Shown here in pieces: positions 9,413 through 16,671 of a stretch of DNA of 22,100 nucleotides (its first letter is position 1; every line of letters begins with the position of its first letter). This DNA comes from Phallusia fumigata (Eukaryota > Chordata > Ascidiacea > Phlebobranchia > Ascidiidae). Where the stretch lies: NCBI GenBank assembly GCA_008931825.1, contig QXVZ01020765.1:1-22100 (forward strand), read 5' to 3'. A program made the position numbers and the translations under genes. A model generated the notes under the pieces. That model was not told the DNA's origin, made no database searches, and worked only from the letters and a program-made list of their open reading frames with translations.

Positions 9413-10200
9413 TCAGTAGTTATGGGTCCCCTTCCTGAAAGGGGGGGGGGGGTGTTTTCACTCTGTTTGTTTTTTTTCTTACTTTTTATTTTTCGCTTCT
9501 TTTTTGTCCCCTGCAGCTTGTCCATGCACTTTTGGCATGAAATATTGGATGGTTTGGGATGAAACTTTCACAGCTGGTAGATACGGTCAAGGCGGTGTGT
9601 CATTAGTTTCGGTTAACCCCACAGACCCAGATGTTACCCCGCGAGCCCCCTAAAATGGGTCAAATTATTAAACGATGTCCAAATTTGTTGCAATTTACAG
9701 TTTGTAGAACATGCCTTTGTGGTACGTTTTTCATTTTTTGAACCCATAACCCCAGCAGTTACCCCACTAGCCCCCTAAAATGGGTTTAATTATTTAACAA
9801 CAGTCGAATTGAATAAAATTTACACAGTTTGTAGAACATGTCATTGTGGTGCATCGATTTCTTTGTTTGACCCCATAACCCCATCAGTTACCCAGCTAGC
9901 CCCTAAAATGGGTCAAATTATTAAACAATGTCTGAATTGGATGAAATTTACAGTTTGCAGAACATGCCATTGTAGTGCACTGATTGCTTTGTTTATACCT
10001 ATAGCCTGGACATGTATCCAGAAACGCACAATGTAGAACTTTGCATGTGGGGGGACCCATGCGCTTCTGCCAGCAGAAACAATCATGTCACAAATAGCGC
10101 AGGTAACTATACCCAATGTAGTATGTGGAGAATATATTATCTTTTAATATCGGGTAATAGTGTACATAGTATGTCTATATATGGTAAGCCACCCTTCTAG
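9413..10200 (+). mobile_element. Non-autonomous Helitron, copy 2
   Basis: The plus strand starts TCAGTAGTTATGGGTCCCC directly after A9412 and ends CCACCCTTCTAG at 10200 before T10201. It matches copy 1 (5458-6712) in reverse complement at both ends and through the interior. It is shorter mainly because it has about three instead of six 127-bp units. A run of ten or more G at about 9439-9450 lies near the 5' end, and GGT-AAGC-CACC just before CTAG is a weakened form of the 3' hairpin. It has no coding capacity. It interrupts the pogo-like gene between linker and C-terminal finger. Confidence 0.82.
9600..10010 (+). repeat. 127-bp tandem repeat, about three units
   Basis: The anchor TTTGTAGAAC (one variant TTTGCAGAAC) occurs at 9701, 9828 and 9955, giving a period of 127 bases. 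The blocks are the reverse complement of those in Helitron copy 1. Here the anchor reads GTTCTACAAA in the copy 1 direction instead of GTTATACAAA, a variant shared by units of this array, which suggests homogenisation within each copy. Confidence 0.85.
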
Positions 10201-10752
10201 TTGTTTCTGTTCGTTATTTTATAACAGTTTTTCTTTGCTTTACTAATACCAACAGATGATGGTGGATCATTGGCCGTAAAAAGATTTTTTGACAGAACTT
10301 GAGCTTTGTAGGTTAGACTTTTTTTGCGCAGAGTATTTTTTTTCCTAATTTTAGGGGTTTCCGTAAGTTCTGTAAAACTGACACTAGAAAGCGTGTTTGA
10401 AGGATCAACTTCAAGGGTCGCATTTTATCCAGGTGTGCATATAGACCCAAACCTTGCCTTTGTTATTGACCGATCTGGATGAGTGCGCCAATCTTTTAAA
10501 ACTTCCAAATCTCAGTTATAATTCTTTTTCTTGCACCATTGTCGAAGTTTGTTGCCTTCCCAGTCGTTTTACCCCAACTTTTGATATTATGTGCTTTCTT
10601 AATGTTCTCCTCGGTGTTTGGAACTGTTCTACTGCCTTTCTTTGTGTTAATCCAGCTTCAACATCCTCTAAAGCCGATGCAAGATTTGCATCAAAACATG
10701 CTGCCCTCCTCTTGGCTAATATTATAATGCAGGTAAAAATGGATCTACACAA

Positions 10753-11481
10753 TGAACAATCGCAACTAAATCATGACAACAAATAGCTACTTTGACCAGC
10801 AGGCTAGGCAACTTTTCCTTATTCCCTGACTTTGTAACTGTGGCCTATATTAGTCTGTGTTACTTAGAACTAGGCTTGAAGTGTTAGTAGTGCAAACAGT
10901 GAATGTCAAACTGTTAGGCATGGACTAGAACTTAAGCTGTTTCGACCTTCATCTTTCTAGGTAAGCAAAAACAATAATTTTTATGCATACCAGTCACATT
11001 TACTATGACAAAAACTCCAGAAAATGACAAAAATTTCCTGGGCCTTACTCCCAGCAATAGCTGACATACAAAACCTTGTTAAATTTATCCTGAAGCAGTT
11101 TTTTTTCTGGCTTGAACAATGCTCTACATGTCGATCGCGGACTTGTCTCAAGAAAGTAAAATAATATATTTGGTGAACTGTCTGTATTGTTTTGTGCATG
11201 TGTGGTTTCAATGCGAAAATTGTTGGGATTTGCCTTGTGACGCTACAAAAAAATAGGTAAGCTCTTTGTTTAAGTCACAAAATGTAATTGTTTTAATAGT
11301 GATTGTTACGTTAGAACAGGAACTTAATAGTTTACTATGCTTTTCAAAACGAACCGTTCTTTGACTAGTTAGTGTGAAATTGTTTTGAGTGAATACACGT
11401 TTCAAGTATAGTTGTTGGATCAAGGCTACAAAGGTTGCTAGTAAGTGGCTGCAGAGAGAAAAACATAGAACCACACAAAGC
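10753..11481. other. No recognised gene
   Basis: Nothing recognisable is seen. The stretch presumably includes the left end of the pogo-like element, but I could not find an inverted partner for any part of it in 8700-9242. Confidence 0.5.
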
Positions 11482-11505
11482 GTAGAGCAGGGGTGAGAAC
11501 AGTGC

Positions 11506-11603
11506 GCATATTTCCAAAATGTTATACATTTCGCAGATGGGGCTTTTCAAGCCAATCGCAAAAGCCAAATCTACGAAATGTAAAAAACATTTTGGAAATA
11601 TGC
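11506..11603. mobile_element. 98-bp foldback MITE with 9-bp target duplication
   Basis: The element is almost one hairpin. The left arm, starting GCATATTTCCAAAATGTT, pairs with the right arm ending AACATTTTGGAAATATGC, and pairing continues inward through ACATTTCG/CGAAATGT to GCTTTT/AAAAGC, so the arms are about 43 bases around a loop of roughly 11. It is flanked by perfect copies of GAACAGTGC (11497-11505 and 11604-11612). Removing it and one flank restores a normal hAT-1 left end. A 9-bp duplication is typical of Mutator-like elements, which is the likeliest source of the transposase, but this is inferred. Confidence 0.85.
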
Positions 11604-11835
11604 GAACAGTGCGGCCTTTTGTGTGTTCACGAATGGATTTGTGTAGGTTGCTGATTTTTAGCTAGTTTTGACATAAGGACAAAATGTTTGCTGTGTTTAG
11701 TTATAGATTGAAAACAGCTCTGCATTAAGAAGATTTAAACAAAACCTCATTGCGGTCATTTATATCTTTAAGTTGTTTAACAGAGTTGTAAGTAGCTGGC
11801 AGTTAAAGATACGAGCAAGAAGGCACTTAAAAGCC

Positions 11836-12314
11836 ATGGCAGAGGAGAAACGAGTCAAGACTTACCTTTTTTTTGTGCACAATTTTCGTAATTACAAAAT
11901 TGTCAACAAATATTTGAAATGTTGAACCTCGCTAAGCCTATTTTTTGGTATGTTTGTTCAGTTGTAAATTAGATTTTCACATTAGTATTTACAACCATAG
12001 AGGAGTTTAGAGCTAAATGGACTGACACAGCTACAAAGGATCTAATTTGTTGCATTGAAGAAAGAAAATTGGTTGAAAGAATGGATTCTAAGACTGTTCG
12101 AAAAAATGTGTTGTTTGAAGGGATTGTCAGCGAAATAAAATTGAAAGGCTATAACTTTTCAAAGTACTAATGGCTTAAATAAATGGAAGAAAATGAAAAA
12201 ACTTATCATAATATCAGTGGAGGTCTTAGCAAATCAGGTGCTGGATCCAGTAGGGCATTATCATGGCCTTACTTCGAAACTATGAACCGAATTCTATCAT
12301 CAAGACTGTACTGA
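11836..12314 (+). pseudogene. Myb/SANT-like DNA-binding domain fragment
   Basis: From about 12000 the plus strand encodes a Myb/SANT-like (trihelix-type) domain. It begins KWTDTATKDLICCIEERK (12015 onward), continues to KLKGYNFSKY, meets a TAA at 12168-12170, and resumes in another frame with NKWKKMKKTYHNI and WPYFETMNRIL before TGA at 12312-12314. The tryptophan spacing and the KWKKMKK..Y..I block fit the domains used as DNA-binding partners in PIF/Harbinger elements and in many invertebrate DNA-binding proteins. An ATG in good context at 11836 (MAEEKRVK) lies upstream, and ACCATAG at 11994-12000 could be a splice acceptor, but the exon link is speculative. It may be part of hAT-1 or a separate insertion. 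Confidence 0.6.
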
Positions 12315-12489
12315 CTAAGAGCACAAAAGGAAACACTTCGAAACCTGACTCCAAAATAAACAATCTAACTTCAGCTACTAACAAAAGTCTGAGGCACAAA
12401 ACTTAACCCTTAAATTATATTCACGAAACAATGAAAACAATGCGGCAAGTTAATGAATACAAGTGCTCATGCAAAAGCGGCCGAAAAAG

Positions 12490-12725
12490 GGGGTGGTACT
12501 GAACACCGCATGATACAGCATCTTACATGGGGGCTCACATTACCCATGGAGTCTTTGTATTCTGCCATGGTGTCTCATTTCCTTCCATGGGGTCTTATAT
12601 TTTTGGATGGAGTATCATACTTTCTAATAGGGTTTTATATTCACTCATGGGGATATCATGCCCTATACCCTTTGATGGGGTTTCACACACCTTCCTAAGA
12701 TATCATGCGGTGTTTAGTACCACCG
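12490..12725. mobile_element. MITE-B, 236 bp, with internal minisatellite
   Basis: Inverted ends of about 26 bases: GGTGGTACTGAACACCGCAT at 12492-12511 matches the reverse complement of 12705-12724 with one difference (the right end reads GGTGGTACTAAACACCGCAT on the minus strand). GAAAAAG flanks both sides (12483-12489 and 12726-12732) as a target duplication of 7 bp, or 8 bp with one mismatch. There is no coding capacity. A related, shorter copy lies inside hAT-2 at 13308-13371. Confidence 0.78.
12526..12680. repeat. Degenerate minisatellite with 20-bp period
   Basis: A CATGG-type anchor recurs at 12526, 12545, 12566, 12586, 12606 (GATGG), 12626 (AATAG), 12646 and 12674 (GATGG). The spacings are 19, 21, 20, 20, 20, 20 and 28. 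Most units continue with a GGTCTYATATT-like tail. The array fills most of the inside of MITE-B. Confidence 0.75.
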
Positions 12726-12800
12726 GAAAAAGTCCCTCTTTTTTCGGCCGGCCGTCTTTTAAAAAGCCATCTTGAAAATGGCCATGTAAACGGGCTAATA

Positions 12801-13116
12801 GTGGATGACGCACAATTGTGTGTTTTCATCAGGGTGGTTTTCGAAGACATATTAGTACCAAGGACGAGCTGCTCACTATCTTACCATTAAAAGGACACAT
12901 GAGAGGTGGGATATTTTTAATGCATTCATGAGATTTGTTAGCGGGACAAAACTGCCGTTCTTTAAGCTGATCTCCATAACCACAGATGGGGCCCCTGCTA
13001 TGATGGGCCAAAGCATTGGGTTTGTTGCACTGTGCATGCAAAGTGAAGCTTTTCCAAATATCTTAAGTTACCATTGTATAATTCATCTGCAAGCGTTGTG
13101 TGGAAAGATTTTAAAC
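12801..13116 (+). pseudogene. hAT-1 transposase, N-proximal catalytic part
   Basis: This piece matches the GTF2IRD2/SCAND3-type hAT transposase. Blocks in order are VDDAQLCVFIRVVFED (12801-12848), TKDELLTILPLKGH (about 12857-12898), DIFNAFMRFVSGTKLP, TTDGAPAMMG with the catalytic aspartate (about 12979-13008) and YHCIIHLQALCGKIL (about 13071-13115). Frame changes occur near 12850 and 12905-12915. The reading is cut at 13117 by hAT-2, and the C-terminal part resumes beyond it at 15314. The N-terminus upstream of 12801 is obscured by MITE-B and decay. Confidence 0.85.
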
Positions 13117-13307
13117 TAGTGATGCACCGAATCGGCTAAATCAGGTTCGGACCGAAACCGAATACTCGGCAGTTTTTGCCGAGTAAATTCGGCCGAATCA
13201 TTTGTGACGTCACGCGAACCGTACGCTACGCTTCTGACCTTAAGATTTACTGCCAGACAAACAGTGGCGATCATTATCGCAGTTCAGTTGGTTTTAAGGC
13301 TGCCCCA

Positions 13308-13371
13308 GCGGTGGTACTAAACACCGCATGGTACCGCATGATACCGCATGCTACCGCATGGTACACCACAT
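13308..13371. mobile_element. MITE-C, short relative of MITE-B with decamer array
   Basis: The start CGGTGGTACTAAACACCGCA is the MITE-B end sequence. It is followed by four consecutive decamers of the form CGCATGNTAC (13325, 13335, 13345 and 13355) and closes with ACACCAC, an imperfect inverse of the start. It lies upstream of the hAT-2 coding region. It may be an internally collapsed copy, or a terminus whose end motif expanded in tandem. Confidence 0.6.
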
Positions 13372-13469
13372 GGAATTCTTTGTTGCATTTTTTTCGTTTG
13401 CAGAGCAATTTCTTGTTTAATGCAAGCGTTTGGTAGAGTTAGTTGCACAAGTGCGTTTTATGCTCAAGA

Positions 13470-15060
13470 TTTCGGTAGTTTGGGAATTCTTTGAAGTTGA
13501 TAATGAAGATTCTTCAATTGCTGTGTGAAGTTATGTGCTACTCATGATGCAAAACGTGGCTAAGTTTCATTCACGAGGTAGTGAAAAAGGGGGTGCGAGA
13601 ACTTGGACAACAACGTCGCTTATAAACCACTTGAACCGACACCATCCTGGCAAATACCAGAAGAAAAAGACGAGCAAAAAATAACAAGCTGTTCGAAAGC
13701 AGAAAGTGATTACATCAAAGATCGCCTACATGATCGCAGTAGACAATCAGCCTTTTTCCATTGTAGAGGACGACGGATCTGTTTCATTAATGGCGCATTG
13801 GCGGCATAAATATCAGCTTACCTTAAGAAAATATTTACACCGACCTTCGGGACGCCATTAAGGCTCAGAGAAGGCAAGTCACCTATAGAGAATGGGATAT
13901 TAATGAAGAAAAAAGTCAAATGAAAATACGGGATGGAGCTGCGAACATTGCGCTAGGTTCTAGACTGCCTGATATTTCGTCGACGCAGTGTTTCATACAC
14001 AAACTGCAACTGTGCATAGGAGATTCTATATTTGCCCAACGATCTGTAAAAGACATGATCTCACGTTCCAGAAAAGCAGCAGGTCATTTTAAACATTTCT
14101 CAATCGCCAGCATCACTCCGAAGGGCATAGAAGAGGACCTATGTCTCAAGAAGTTTTTGCCTGTCTGGGATGTTACTACCAAACTCCACATACTGCATTC
14201 ATAGCAGACTGGTCGAAATTAAACGAGCCGTTCAAGTTCAAGTGTTGAAGTATGCATGTGAAAGTCGAAACGAGTCGAAAATCGCTGAAAACATCGTGCA
14301 TGTTCTTTGGCCATTCGAAGAAATTACAGTCAATGAGTCATGATGTTCCCCTGCTAAGAATTCCCGAGTAACGTTGTACTTATACTATATTTGTCAAAAC
14401 CATGGCAAGATACTGGTGTCCAATCAATAAAATCGGAGTTGTTACAGTCTGTCAACACGTTTTACAACTGGTGACGCCTCTATTCTTGGGGACAAAACAT
14501 GCTGCTATCAACCATGATCGATCCAAGGTTTAAAGTCGTTTTTAAGACGATGAACCACAACGGAGCGGGAAAACTTTTATAATTTAAGAGGCACAAAGCC
14601 TCAGCAATGTGGGTCATATAAATAAAGATGACTCAGCACATTCTGTTGGTGGAGATTCCCCGAGCAGTCCAACTTTGTCAAAATCAGACACTGAAATTTG
14701 GAAATTGGTTTCGAAAGTAACACCAAGTGAAGATTCAACAGCCCCAGCACAAACCAAACTAACAACAATCAGTGCAGAACTAGGCTCGTTCTTGGCGTTA
14801 CCTGTCATACCAAGGGCAAAAAATCCTAACTTATGGTGGAAAACAAATGGATAAACATTTCCATTTCTTTTAGCAGTTGCCCAAAAAACATCTATATGCC
14901 TCTGCCTCATCCGTTTTCAGTGACCGTACGTTTAGCGAGGCAAGAACAGTACACGAGGACAAGAAATACACTTCTGCCACGAAATGCAGAGAAGCTATTG
15001 TTTGTGCATAGCAACACGAAGCGATTTAACGTGACAAACAAACCATCGTTTCACCAATAG
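13470..15060 (+). pseudogene. hAT-2 transposase with BED finger, broken
   Basis: A ZBED-type hAT transposase relic. The BED finger is seen as VWEFFEVDNED (about 13479-13511), a cysteine pair near 13530, and TWTTTSLINHLNRHHPGKY (about 13601-13657). Next come IAVDNQPFSIVEDDG (about 13737-13781), IRDGAANIALGS with a catalytic aspartate (about 13926-13961), STQCFIHKLQLCIGDSIF (13980-14033), ALPVIPRAKNPNLWWK (about 14797-14844) and the C-terminal dimerisation block VFSDRTFSEARTVHEDK (about 14915-14967), ending with EKLLFVHSNTKRF. These are spread over all three frames with several stops, for example one ending the BED segment near 13682. The order is normal for the family, so it is a decayed single copy rather than a composite. 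Confidence 0.85.
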
Positions 15061-15313
15061 ATCGCTCTGTTTTTTATTTCTGTTTCGTTGATGTTTGTTT
15101 TATATTTCAAAAATAAAAAATATGCTTGTTGGTTATAACGCGGTGTGAAATATTGTCTCTCACGTGATTAAGAGGAAAAGACATGTTTCGCGCTTAAAAA
15201 AATAATAATAAAACACAGGCCCAGACACATTGTTGTGCATAAAAGCCATATGCATGCAGAATTACAACGTCAGGGTCAAGGTGTAACACAACTTGACAGC
15301 ACACGTTACACAA

Positions 15314-15672
15314 AGCATTTGGTCAGAGTTTGAAAGGCGTTTTACTGACTTTGCATGTATGGAGCCCGAGCATAGATGTAGGTGACATGAGGATGAGATT
15401 CTTACGTTGCAAAACGACATTTGGATAAAAGCCAGATCAACATCCGCTCAACCTGGAGAGCATGTAGCGTTCTGGAAAGTAAGGAGAAAGTATTCCAATA
15501 TCAGAAGATGTGCACTGAACCTCGCATCCCTTTTTGGATCAAGTATTTATGCGAGCCAGCTTTCTCACAAATTAAGATTATTAAATCCAAATACAGATCA
15601 ACAGTAACTGATGACCACCTTTTAGCTTGCCTACTCCTTGCAACCAGCTCCTATACTCCTACGAGAAGCTAG
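15314..15672 (+). pseudogene. hAT-1 transposase, C-terminal part
   Basis: The continuation of the hAT-1 transposase after hAT-2. Visible blocks are SIWSEFERRFTDFACMEPEH (15314-15373), ILTLQNDIWIKA (15398-15433), FWKVRRKYSN (15470-15499) and the dimerisation motif YLCEPAFSQIKIIKSKYRS (about 15547-15603) followed by TDDHLLACLLLATSSYTP. There is a TGA shortly after EHRCR, and a frame change between about 15535 and 15550. A match to the C-terminus of the same transposase type as 12801-13116 shows that hAT-2 split one original gene. Confidence 0.85.
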
Positions 15673-16044
15673 CTTCATCCTCCCAGTGCCAAGTTACCCA
15701 CTGAGGTGGAAGTGACTACCTGTTTTGCATCTGGTGTTGTATTGTGTTTAGTTAACAATAAATTGAGTACTGGTTGTTGCTCTTAATACAGACTTGTGTG
15801 TGCGTGTCTGGAACTTGTCCTTATGTGTGATCTTGGAGAAGGGTTTGCAGTCAGGAGTGGCGAAAATGGCTATATCCCCCTACACTTCAAAATTTTACAT
15901 TATGGTAGGGTACCTCTGGAAAAAATCTCCAAGTTGTACATTAGGTCAAATTAGCGATTATGACACAAGGCTGGTAGATCTAGAAAGGTTGGCTATTTGA
16001 AAAGTAGATCTTGGATCTTAGAAGATTGGGCACCCCTGCTCTAC
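15673..16044. other. hAT-1 3' untranslated region and right end
   Basis: No coding sequence. The last 75 bases carry two GTAGATCT motifs (about 15976 and 16005) and the terminal CACCCCTGCTCTAC, as is usual for hAT-Charlie-like right ends. Confidence 0.6.
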
Positions 16045-16054
16045 ATAAACTACA

Positions 16055-16652
16055 ATGACTCACTTACTGATATATCTTAAAACAAGCCTCGAGGACGCGC
16101 ACCACCGTATTGATGAGCTCGAGGGCAAAGTGACTTCGTTAGAAAATCAACTGATGGAAACTAAGCTACAGTGTAATAAAAAGCGTGTTTTGGACGAAAT
16201 GCGTTCGAAAGAATTTAACCTGCTGCTTCATGGTATTCCAACAACTAGCTACAGAGTTACCTGACCAAACCAAAAATGTTGTTAGATCCTTTTTGACCGA
16301 AAAGTTACAGTAGCCTCCATCTGAACACACAAAAATCGATTTCAGCAACATTCACCGCCTGCTGCGTCCCACATCAACAGTTACTGCAGATCAGGATTTA
16401 TCGAAACCAGCCCCTATTGTAATAAAGTTTCTGAAGATGTCGGACAGACGAAAGTTTTTTTCTCTTGCTGGTCGGGCACGGTCCTATAACGCAAATATAA
16501 CAAGACATCTGCCTGTTTCTATGCAGGCACAAAGAAAAGATTTAATTCGTCATGCTAATAAGTTCTACAATCAAGGAAAAAATATCAAGTGGAAAATCGT
16601 TGACGCTGATTATTGTCGTTTTGTTAATGGTGAGCGGTTTATTGATTCTTAG
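16055..16652 (+). pseudogene. LINE-1 ORF1 (coiled coil and RRM-like), broken
   Basis: The first part is a heptad-rich coiled coil (DAHHRIDELEGKVTSLENQL, about 16091-16150) followed by the start of an RNA-binding domain, NLLLHGIP (about 16217-16240). A frame change near 16240 leads to ELPDQTKNVVRSFLTEKLQ, a TAG stop at 16311-16313, then IHRLLRPT, PIVIKFLKMSDRRKFF and the C-terminal domain to TAG at 16650-16652. Coiled coil, RRM-like and C-terminal domain in this order is the layout of nucleic-acid chaperone ORF1 proteins of many LINEs, which package element RNA. ORF2 starts 20 bases after the stop. Confidence 0.75.
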
Positions 16653-16671
16653 TTTTTTTTATGTTGTTTAA

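Larger units (their letters stand above)
9243..10752 (-). pseudogene. pogo/Tigger-like transposase, core deleted, Helitron-split
   Basis: Read on the minus strand, three pieces of a pogo-like transposase follow each other. The first (10752-10516) is a psq/CENP-B-type helix-turn-helix, visible as LTQRKAVEQFQTPRRTLRKH. It ends at a stop soon after QEKEL. The second (10506-10203) resembles the end of the DDE region and the basic linker: VLKDWRTHPDRSITKARF, then KSLTYKAQVLSKNLF. It has an in-frame TAA at 10427-10425. The third (9412-9243) is a cysteine finger, WYCSVC...QCSMC...FVCMDC, closing with TAA. The catalytic DDE core between pieces one and two is missing, so it was deleted before or after insertion. 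Helitron copy 2 separates pieces two and three. No TA-flanked terminal repeats were identified. The product cannot transpose. Confidence 0.75.
13117..15130 (+). mobile_element. hAT-2 transposon, inserted in hAT-1
   Basis: The left end TAGTGATGCACCGAATCGG (13117) is the type of terminus found in a widespread hAT group. It is followed by subterminal palindromes: ACTCGGCA/TGCCGAGT (13164-13184) and ATTCGGCCGAAT (13188-13199). A BED-finger hAT transposase relic follows. The right end is inferred: coding similarity stops near 15060 and hAT-1 coding resumes at about 15314. No GGTGCATCAC right terminus is visible, so the right end is probably deleted and the boundary near 15130 is approximate. Confidence 0.65.
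11482..16044 (+). mobile_element. hAT-1 transposon with nested insertions
   Basis: The ends are a perfect 14-bp inverted repeat, GTAGAGCAGGGGTG at 11482-11495 and CACCCCTGCTCTAC at 16031-16044, matching the CAGGGGTG-type ends of hAT-Charlie-like elements. The sequence just inside, TGCGGCC on the left and GTAGATCTTGGATC on the right, is also typical. The internal transposase pieces (12801-13116 and 15314-15672) are of the GTF2IRD2/SCAND3 type. About half of the length is later insertions. A convincing 8-bp target duplication is not visible outside the 14-bp repeats. Confidence 0.75.

Noticed and set aside
8700-10870. Terminal inverted repeats for the pogo-like element
   Set aside because: No CAGT-type inverted pair with flanking TA could be found, so the element boundaries are left open.
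11474-16051. 8-bp target-site duplication for hAT-1
   Set aside because: Candidate flanks CACAAAGC and CATAAACT share only five of eight bases.
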